From positions 1-64,000 of the IMG/VR virus record IMGVR_UViG_3300027754_000075: a DNA stretch of 64,000 nucleotides; one strand, 5' to 3'. Shown here piece after piece: positions 7,281 to 13,763 of the stretch; position 1 is the stretch's first letter, and every line of letters begins with the position of its first letter. Source of the DNA: a virus. A program made the position numbers and the translations under genes. The notes beneath the pieces were generated by a model that was given only the letters and a program-made list of their open reading frames with translations, was not told the origin of the DNA and made no database searches.

Positions 7281-8642
7281 TTAGTAACCTATATTTGTAA
7301 ATGGTAGTGCATCTTGTTTGTCTACACCATCAAAATCTTTATCATAATCATCATCAAAGATTGGTTCAAGTTCATTAAAACTAAGTGAAAGTTCATATGC
7401 AGTCATAGATCTTCCACCTGGATCGGAATCGTCATAACTCATATATTGACCATCAGGAGTATAGTTTACACTACAATTGGTAAGAGCACATTCTTTAAAA
7501 CGATTTAGATATGGATGATCTTTTGTCGATGTTAAATAACTAATTCTAAAAGTATGTGGTGCCTTTAAAAGAAGAACAGATTCACTTCTTTTTACCGACA
7601 TTGCTTGTTTAAAAGTTCTTATAATGGACCTTACCTCTTGAGCCTCTTTTTTTGATCTCGGAGTCATTTTAAAACTGAAAGAAAACTCTCTAAGTGAAGG
7701 TCCTTCAAAAAGAAGTTCTAAACTTGGATTTACTGCCAATCCACTCAATCTTGAAAGGAGATTATTAGTACCTAGAGCCGCTTCTAATGACTTTGCTTTA
7801 ACAAGTTCTCCCAACATACTCTTACCATCTTTACCCATAATGAGATCTATATCATTTTTAGCAGCATCAGTAGCCCCTTTTGCACCACCCTCAAGAAAAC
7901 CTAAAGCAGCACCAGAAACTGTTTGTACTGCTAAATCAAGAGAGCCGGCGCCCCAAGAGACATTATTTCTATCGGATATTCCTCCACTGGGCATCGGCAA
8001 AAAGATTGATGATAAGAGTGTTCTCCCTGTTCCAGAATTTGTTCTAAGAGTTGGATTTTGGTTTGATAGACCTAATCTGCTTGCTTTATATTCAATAATT
8101 TGAAATTTTATACAATCTTGTAATTCAGCATTCATGTTTACTGGATACTTTAAGTTTTTTGGATAATCTTTTCTACCTTTATATTTTCCTGCTGCTCCTT
8201 CCAACTTATCAATTCCTGCTTGGTCTATGTTGCCTCCTTCTGCTGGTTTATTTGGAATAGTCGGACTACCAGGTGATATTAATTGTTGTGATGAATTGTC
8301 ATCTAAACCACCCCTTTGTGCGGTGATTTTTGCATTACCTTTAACTGTGGTTTGCCCAACAACACTTTTAAAATATTTTTCTTCATTTCTTGTACTTCCC
8401 GGAGTTATCTCAATAGGTTTACCTGGTGTGATTACTCCGACAGTTCTATCTGCAGATGATCCCTGTAAAGATCCACTGGCATTTGGACTTTTTATTGTTA
8501 TCTGCCCCTTGTTCGGACCATCTGCCTCAACTATAGTATAATACTTACCATCACCAAGATTACTATCTGTTTCTACTCCATTTATTTTGTATTTTTTGGG
8601 GGGTATGAATAAATTTTGATCTCTAGATCCATAAGTTGCCAT
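7281..8642 (-). CDS. gp48: gp48 baseplate tail-tube cap
   Basis: A 453-residue tail-tube-fold protein, longer than T4 gp48 (364). The C-terminal half carries the family pattern: LQDCIKFQIIEYKA near residue 173, GPSLREFSFSFKMTPRS near residue 314, then a beta-rich block ending in SLSFNELEPIFDDDYD. The N-terminal 140 residues are Gly/Thr/Pro-rich and beta-like and look like an added module. gp48 caps the baseplate and, with gp54, starts tube polymerisation. A strong GGAGGT ribosome-binding site precedes the minus-strand ATG at 8642. Confidence 0.88.
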   Translation of the reverse strand: MATYGSRDQNLFIPPKKYKINGVETDSNLGDGKYYTIVEADGPNKGQITIKSPNASGSLQGSSADRTVGVITPGKPIEITPGSTRNEEKYFKSVVGQTTVKGNAKITAQRGGLDDNSSQQLISPGSPTIPNKPAEGGNIDQAGIDKLEGAAGKYKGRKDYPKNLKYPVNMNAELQDCIKFQIIEYKASRLGLSNQNPTLRTNSGTGRTLLSSIFLPMPSGGISDRNNVSWGAGSLDLAVQTVSGAALGFLEGGAKGATDAAKNDIDLIMGKDGKSMLGELVKAKSLEAALGTNNLLSRLSGLAVNPSLELLFEGPSLREFSFSFKMTPRSKKEAQEVRSIIRTFKQAMSVKRSESVLLLKAPHTFRISYLTSTKDHPYLNRFKECALTNCSVNYTPDGQYMSYDDSDPGGRSMTAYELSLSFNELEPIFDDDYDKDFDGVDKQDALPFTNIGY

Positions 8643-8714
8643 TAGAATACCTCCACACTAATGAAGGTGTTTAAAATATATGTCTTCTCTCTTCTAAACA
8701 TAGACATAAGAGTT

Positions 8715-9104
8715 TTATTTATTTAGACGGAATTTTGCATAAGGTATAGAGAGCATCTCATCCAACTCATCATATTTAATCACATAAAGTTTTCCAATAA
8801 CTTCTTCCCAGGTATATTGCCTTGATTTTCTCCAGTGAAAGTTCATTCCTCTAAACCCCCACCTTTCCAGTGAAGTACAGGCAATCAGTGGATGTTGATC
8901 GTATTGTATTTTTGGAGTTTTAGCTCTATAAACAAACGTATAAAACTTTCCTGGTTCTGGATATAATACTTCTTCTTTTAAAACATCCATAATCTCAATC
9001 ATCAGGTCTTCTGGATCACTACTACCAGACTTCTTGATTTTTTTTCTCAATTCTGCCATTCTGGGAGGAATTTTCCCCACATATTGACCAAATCCTTCTG
9101 CCAT
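8715..9104 (-). CDS. Conserved phage protein of unknown function
   Basis: A 129-residue protein with a basic N-terminus (RMAELRKKIKKSG). A beta-rich core contains FVYRAKTPKIQYDQHPLIACTS and GFRGMNFHW, then IPYAKFR at the end. The pattern of aromatic-rich strands followed by G-x-N-x-HW recalls a T4-like phage family of unassigned structural or DNA-end-related proteins, but I cannot name it. It overlaps the gp4 stop by one base and is co-transcribed with gp4, so a head-completion role is plausible. Confidence 0.7.
   Translation of the reverse strand: MAEGFGQYVGKIPPRMAELRKKIKKSGSSDPEDLMIEIMDVLKEEVLYPEPGKFYTFVYRAKTPKIQYDQHPLIACTSLERWGFRGMNFHWRKSRQYTWEEVIGKLYVIKYDELDEMLSIPYAKFRLNK
8716..8723 (-). 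promoter_or_regulatory. Late promoter box for gp48-gp53
   Basis: Reading the minus strand gives AATAAATA, which overlaps the stop codon of the upstream gene. It is about 75 bases ahead of the gp48 start. The same stop-overlapping arrangement recurs on the plus strand. Confidence 0.5.
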
Positions 9105-9556
9105 TACTTCAACCCAAGTTCAGTTTCGGTTATTACCTTAAACTCCAATCTACGATCTTTACACCATTCATCTGCGGCATTCCATTTTGATTGATTGACT
9201 GCGTATGTCTGAACCTCATAAAGATATGATTTAGTCACTCTTGATTTTTGTTTAGGTGGTACTGTTTGTCTTTTTGGTTTCACTTCTATCACATAAGTCT
9301 TAATCTCTTCGTTACTTTCTTTAACTTTGATGATAAAATCCGGAAAGTATCTATGAACACGATTATCTACCGGAGAAACATAAGGAATCCAAAACTCTTC
9401 TGAACCATACTCCATAATATTTTCATTTCTATCACACCACTGCATAAATTTGAGTTCCCAAGAACTTCTGTATATGATATTATTCACGTCTCCTTTATAT
9501 TTCTGCGGATTTTGAGGGTGAAATCTACCCTGATGGTATTTTCCGTCTCTTGGCAT
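9104..9556 (-). CDS. gp4: gp4 head completion protein (nuclease fold)
   Basis: A 150-residue protein, the same length as T4 gp4. It shows a clear PD-(D/E)XK core: Glu34 in SSWELKF, Pro72-Asp73 in YFPDFII, and Glu91-Val-Lys93 in VIEVKPK. Head-completion proteins of this family act on packaged DNA or the portal before tail joining. A perfect TATAAATA late promoter lies 30 bases upstream on the minus strand (9586-9593). Confidence 0.9.
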   Translation of the reverse strand: MPRDGKYHQGRFHPQNPQKYKGDVNNIIYRSSWELKFMQWCDRNENIMEYGSEEFWIPYVSPVDNRVHRYFPDFIIKVKESNEEIKTYVIEVKPKRQTVPPKQKSRVTKSYLYEVQTYAVNQSKWNAADEWCKDRRLEFKVITETELGLK

Positions 9557-9585
9557 TTCCTAACTACATAATATATAAGTACAAG

Positions 9586-9593
9586 TATTTATA
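9586..9593 (-). promoter_or_regulatory. Perfect T4 late promoter for gp4
   Basis: Minus-strand TATAAATA, an exact match to the T4 late consensus, 30 bases before the gp4 start. The divergent plus-strand gene starts at 9595, two bases beyond the box. Confidence 0.75.
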
Positions 9594-9594
9594 G

Positions 9595-10440
9595 ATGCCT
9601 GCAAAAGTTAGTGTAGATAAAATTAAGGCAAATCTACTTCAACCAGCACTTACATCACATTTTATTGTTGATATACCTTTTCCAAAGTATGGTACAAGTG
9701 AAGGTGGGTTTGGACAATATTTAATTTCTAATGGTGTGAAGTATGATGGAGAAAAGTTGAGATTGTTGTGCTCAGAAGCAACTTTGCCCGGTTCATCACT
9801 CGCAACTCACGAAAATAATAGTGATTTTACTGGAGTGACCGAAAAATTTGCCTATCGTAGATTATATGATGATAGAATTGATTTTACTTTTTATGTTGAT
9901 GCCGAGAATTATCTTCCAATTAGATTTTTTGAATCCTGGATTAAATATATTATTGGAGAAAGTATTGCATCAGGTGCTGGTAGAATTTCATCAAAAAAAC
10001 CAGAGTACTTTTATCGGGCCCGGTATCCAGAGTATTATATTGCTGAACAAGGACTCACAATTACTAAATTTGAAAGAACTTCAAAAAATAAAAAGAGTGC
10101 TGATCACGAGGGCAATACTTTAATTTATAATTTTGTGAATTCATATCCAATATCAATCACATCAATGCCGGTTTCTTATGATGCATCTTCATTACTAAAA
10201 TGTACCGTATCCTTTAGTTATATTCGATATTATGTCGGGGCTAAAGATTACCCATCTACACCAGAGTCTTCATCAAGATCTCCAAATGGAGCAGCAGATA
10301 GTCCATTTACAGGAGCACAATTAGATAATATAGAGGCACTTGATATTGAATATACTCAAGCACTAGCATCAGGAAATAATGATAGAATTGAGGCAGCAGA
10401 TATTGCAGTAACTCAATTCCAACAATCAATACGAAGATAA
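9595..10440 (+). CDS. gp54: gp54-like baseplate tail-tube initiator
   Basis: A 281-residue protein with the gp19/gp54 tube-fold pattern: HFIVDIPFP near residue 22, LRLLCSEATLPGSSL near residue 55, the YDDRIDFTFYVD strand near residue 91, then PISITSMPVSYDASSLLKC and SFSYIRYYV near residues 182-210. A Ser/Gly-rich linker and an acidic helix end the protein. This fold is shared by tube protein gp19 and initiator gp54; the baseplate gene context and the gp48 neighbour favour gp54. A TATAAGTA box at 9574-9581 is a candidate late promoter. Confidence 0.7.
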   Translation: MPAKVSVDKIKANLLQPALTSHFIVDIPFPKYGTSEGGFGQYLISNGVKYDGEKLRLLCSEATLPGSSLATHENNSDFTGVTEKFAYRRLYDDRIDFTFYVDAENYLPIRFFESWIKYIIGESIASGAGRISSKKPEYFYRARYPEYYIAEQGLTITKFERTSKNKKSADHEGNTLIYNFVNSYPISITSMPVSYDASSLLKCTVSFSYIRYYVGAKDYPSTPESSSRSPNGAADSPFTGAQLDNIEALDIEYTQALASGNNDRIEAADIAVTQFQQSIRR

Positions 10441-10490
10441 CCTCCAATATTCTAATCTAAATAATCATAACTGAAATTCTATAGGTCATT

Positions 10491-11210
10491 ATGCCTTTAC
10501 CAAAACCCACGACACCGATTTACGAACTTGAGTTGCCTTCTACTGGTGAATCAATTAAATACAGACCCTTTCTTGTTAAAGAAGAAAAGGTGCTGTTGAT
10601 TGCACTAGAGAGTGAAGATACTAAACAGATTACTACTGCAATCAAAACTGTAATTAAGAGTTGTATTATTACTAAAAATATTAAAGTGGAATCACTTCCA
10701 ACTTTTGATATTGAATATTTGTTCTTAAATATTCGTGGTAAATCTGTGGGAGAAGAGATTGAAGTAAATATCATCTGCCCAGATGATGAAGAAACAAATA
10801 CTCTCGTAAAGATTGATTTGGATTCAATCAAGGTTCAAAAGAACGAAGATCATACCAATCAAATTAAGATTGATTCTACAATTATGATGGAAATGAAGTA
10901 TCCATCTTTGGAGCAATTTATTAAGACTAACTTTGATTTTAAAAATGATAATACGATGGATCAATCTTTTGATTTGATTAGTTCTTGTATTGATAAAATT
11001 TATACAGAAGAAGAAGTGTGGATTGCTGCTGATGTTACAAAAAAAGAACTAATTGACTTTTTGGAGCAATTAAATTCTTCACAGTTTAAGCAAATTGAAA
11101 AGTTCTTTGAGACTATGCCCAGACTTTCTCATAAAATCAAAGTTACAAATCCAAAGACCGAAGTTGAAAGTGAAGTTATTTTAGAAGGGTTAGCAAGTTT
11201 TTTCGCATAG
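10491..11210 (+). CDS. gp26: gp26 baseplate hub assembly protein
   Basis: A 239-residue member of the T4 gp26 baseplate family (T4 gp26 is 208). The signature N-terminus reads PTPIYELELPSTGE followed by YRPFLVKEEK, then FDIEYLFLNIRGKS near residue 75. T4 gp26 is needed for hub assembly. The C-terminus ends in ASFFA; the codons for Ser-Phe-Phe form a TTTTTTC slippery sequence just before the stop. The following gp51-like frame is in the -1 register, so a longer gp26-51 fusion may be made, as in lambda gpG/gpGT. Confidence 0.88.
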   Translation: MPLPKPTTPIYELELPSTGESIKYRPFLVKEEKVLLIALESEDTKQITTAIKTVIKSCIITKNIKVESLPTFDIEYLFLNIRGKSVGEEIEVNIICPDDEETNTLVKIDLDSIKVQKNEDHTNQIKIDSTIMMEMKYPSLEQFIKTNFDFKNDNTMDQSFDLISSCIDKIYTEEEVWIAADVTKKELIDFLEQLNSSQFKQIEKFFETMPRLSHKIKVTNPKTEVESEVILEGLASFFA

Positions 11211-11228
11211 CCCTGGTCCACATGGACC
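11198..11228 (+). promoter_or_regulatory. Candidate programmed -1 frameshift site
   Basis: The heptamer TTTTTTC (11198-11204) is aligned with the gp26 frame as T-TTT-TTC. The gp26 stop follows at 11208. A perfect 5-bp hairpin (GGTCC at 11215-11219, loop ACAT, GGACC at 11224-11228) lies ten bases downstream. The -1 frame is open from 11174 to 11385, through the small gp51-like ORF. Confidence 0.6.
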
Positions 11229-11386
11229 TTGAGAATTATTTTCGTCTTAACTTTGCCCTAATGCAATATCATAAATATTCACTTACAGAAATTGAAAATA
11301 TGATACCTTGGGAAAGGGATATTTACGTTGAATTATTAAAACAACATTTAGAAGAAGAAAAACTCAAACAACAACAAAATGGATAA
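11222..11386 (+). CDS. gp51: Small gp51-like hub assembly protein or frameshift extension
   Basis: A 54-residue reading from ATG 11222. The visible motif is SLTEIENMIPWERDIYVELL, then a Glu/Lys/Gln-rich helix. Short IP-WER-like helices of this type end the extended tail-assembly chaperones encoded just before tape-measure genes. The position after gp26 matches T4 gene 51, a hub assembly catalyst, although T4 gp51 is much longer. There is no Shine-Dalgarno sequence and the ATG lies inside the frameshift hairpin, which favours expression as a gp26 fusion. It overlaps the next gene by eight bases. Confidence 0.6.
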   Translation: MDLENYFRLNFALMQYHKYSLTEIENMIPWERDIYVELLKQHLEEEKLKQQQNG

Positions 11387-13760
11387 TCAATCATCAACAG
11401 GAGGATCTATAGTTGCCGTCAAAAAGAACGGTGAAGATCTTGTTGATGAACAAATTGACGAAAGAATTTTAAGACTTCTAGGACTTGAATATATTTTTGA
11501 TATTGATTATGATACATATACGTCTCTTCTAAAGGAGAAGATGGTTGCTGCCAGAATGGCAAAGACTCAAATTCCTACAGAAGAGGCAGAACTTCTTACG
11601 AATGAATATAAAAAGATTAGAGGAAAGAAAGGTAGGTTTAAGGTTAAAAAGATTACATCAGATAGTTTTAAAAAAGGAAGTGCAGTTGGAATTAATTTAG
11701 GAAAACAAAAGGCACTTATAGGAAAACCACAATTAGCACTTCCTCCTGCTGATAAGATGACGGGAGGAAATGATATAAAAGAAATTATTGATGCTCTTGC
11801 TGAAATAATTAAAAGTCTTACGAGTCAAAATAAACTTGCAAAGGATTCTGCAGAAAAATCTAGAATTGCTGGAGAAGCAGGACAGAGAGGTGAAAAAGAA
11901 TCAAAATTAGAGAAGGGATTTAAGTTTGCAATCAAGGCAGCAGAAAAGATTATTGCTCCCATTAAATCTTTGCTTGATAGAATTATTGATTTCTTTGTTG
12001 CTATTTTTGTCGGAAGAGCACTGATTAAACTCTTAGATTGGTTTAGTGATTCTAAAAATCAAGACAAAATCAAAGCAATTGGTAGATTTTTAGGAGACCA
12101 GTGGCCTAAACTTCTTGCTCTTTATATAATGTTCGGAACTGGTTTAGGAAAGTTTGTTGGATTTTTAACCAAGATTGTTATTCGTGGAGGTATTAAACTT
12201 GCAGCTGCTGCAGCAGGATTATTAGCAAAGGCAGGTGTCGGAAAGGCAGCAGGAGCAGCAAAGTTTCTTGGTGGAAAATATGGAAAACTTTTAGGAGCAG
12301 GATTAGAACTTACTGCAACTGTCGGCACCACAATGGCCGTAAGTAAAGGTATTGAAAATTTTGGTGGAATTGGTGGAGAAGAACAAAAGACTCAAGGATA
12401 TTCTGGTGGTGGATTTGTAATTCCAAAGTTTGCCGGTGGTGGGTTAAACTTTAAAGGTATGATGGGTGGTGCCGGAATGGGTTCTATGTTTGGACCTCTT
12501 GGTATGTTACTGGGTGCTGGTCTTGGGTCTGGAAAAATTCAAGAAACTGTGAGTGGTCTGATTGGGGGACAAAAAGGTGTAGATAAAGTTCCGGCAATGC
12601 TCACGGATGGTGAGTTTGTAATGTCTCGTGGTGCCGTGCAGAAGTATGGTGTGGATACTCTGGAGTCAATGAATGCTGCTGGTGGAGGAACTAATCAACC
12701 AAAGATTGTTTCTGGAACCACTTATGCTGCTGGTGGTGGGATGATTGGTGGTAAACCTATGAATAAATCATCAAGTTCTCCTATTGAACCAAAGATTCCT
12801 ACATTATCTCCAATTAATTTATCATCTTCCAGTTCTTCTAATGTAAATGTAGGTTCAGGAAATAATGCAATTGATATATCTGCAAATTTAATTAAAAAAG
12901 AGGAGGCACTTTCTTCGTTATCTCCAGGAAAAAATGACTATATTGTTCCTGGAGGAAAAAGTGTAGTTAGTGGAACTGACTGGTCTAATATTGGTCCAAA
13001 GACTAAAATTTATGCATATCCAGATAGTAAAGGAATTCCAACAATAGGTTGGGGAGCAACTTTTTATGATGGGATTACAAGTGGGACAAAATCTGTTAAA
13101 TTAGGAGATTCAATTACAAAAGAAAATGCAGATAAGACACTTGCAAATAATATTGGAATTTTGGCAAAAAAATATTCTAAAGAAATTGCAAATTGGTCAA
13201 AAATGTCTCCTCAACAACAATCTGCAATTCTATCAATTGGATATAATGCAGGACCAAATGCACCATTAGGAGCATATCCAAAATTATCTGCGGCAATTAA
13301 ATCTGGAAATATGGTTGAGGTTGCAAATAATATTACTCGTGATGGCCCAAGTGCAGAAAGAATTGCAAACGAAAAAAAACTTTTACTATCTGGACCCAAA
13401 GATCTGACAAAACAAACCACAGCACCATCAAAAATAACGACTCCAATTGCAAAAAATCAACCAAATATGTTTCAAAAATTTGGTTCAGCAATCTCATCAA
13501 TAATGTCTCCCTCAGCATTAGCTGAGCAACCTTCAGCATCTTCTAAATTAAATCCTGCTCAGATACAAACTCAAAATAATGTTCCAAAAATAAACCCACC
13601 ATCAAAATCAAAAGTAAAGGTTGTTTATGCAACATCACCTGGTGGTATACCAAAATTAAATACTTCTTCTGGTGCATCTCCATCAGTCCCTTCTTTTAGT
13701 GCAGTACATCCAAATTCTGAAAGCAGAAGAAGAAATGCTGCCGTTCTTGGAGTTAAGTAA
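11379..13760 (+). CDS. Tape-measure/hub-like protein with GH24-type lysozyme domain
   Basis: A 793-residue protein. Residues 1-100 are charged and helical. Residues 200-325 are strongly hydrophobic and Gly/Ala-rich. KVPAMLTDGEFVMSRGAV near residue 405 is a motif common in tape-measure C-termini. Residues 520-670 resemble phage lysozyme: YPDSKGIPTIGWG, then QQQSAILSIGYNAGP. The Asp and Thr of the GH24 triad are present, but the Glu expected nine residues before the Asp is not seen. A Ser/Pro-rich tail follows. By position after gp26/gp51 it is the likely equivalent of the T4 hub or tape region (gp28/gp29), working inside the tube or central hub. Confidence 0.7.
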   Translation: MDNQSSTGGSIVAVKKNGEDLVDEQIDERILRLLGLEYIFDIDYDTYTSLLKEKMVAARMAKTQIPTEEAELLTNEYKKIRGKKGRFKVKKITSDSFKKGSAVGINLGKQKALIGKPQLALPPADKMTGGNDIKEIIDALAEIIKSLTSQNKLAKDSAEKSRIAGEAGQRGEKESKLEKGFKFAIKAAEKIIAPIKSLLDRIIDFFVAIFVGRALIKLLDWFSDSKNQDKIKAIGRFLGDQWPKLLALYIMFGTGLGKFVGFLTKIVIRGGIKLAAAAAGLLAKAGVGKAAGAAKFLGGKYGKLLGAGLELTATVGTTMAVSKGIENFGGIGGEEQKTQGYSGGGFVIPKFAGGGLNFKGMMGGAGMGSMFGPLGMLLGAGLGSGKIQETVSGLIGGQKGVDKVPAMLTDGEFVMSRGAVQKYGVDTLESMNAAGGGTNQPKIVSGTTYAAGGGMIGGKPMNKSSSSPIEPKIPTLSPINLSSSSSSNVNVGSGNNAIDISANLIKKEEALSSLSPGKNDYIVPGGKSVVSGTDWSNIGPKTKIYAYPDSKGIPTIGWGATFYDGITSGTKSVKLGDSITKENADKTLANNIGILAKKYSKEIANWSKMSPQQQSAILSIGYNAGPNAPLGAYPKLSAAIKSGNMVEVANNITRDGPSAERIANEKKLLLSGPKDLTKQTTAPSKITTPIAKNQPNMFQKFGSAISSIMSPSALAEQPSASSKLNPAQIQTQNNVPKINPPSKSKVKVVYATSPGGIPKLNTSSGASPSVPSFSAVHPNSESRRRNAAVLGVK

Positions 13761-13763
13761 GAT

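Noticed and set aside
7840-8541. Plus-strand ORFs opposite gp48
   Set aside because: Low-complexity shadow frames of the Gly/Ser/Thr-rich N-terminal part of gp48; no start signals.
8715-9104. Assignment of this protein as T4 gp2 DNA end protector
   Set aside because: Neighbourhood near gp4 is suggestive but the protein is half the length of gp2 and I see no defining motif.
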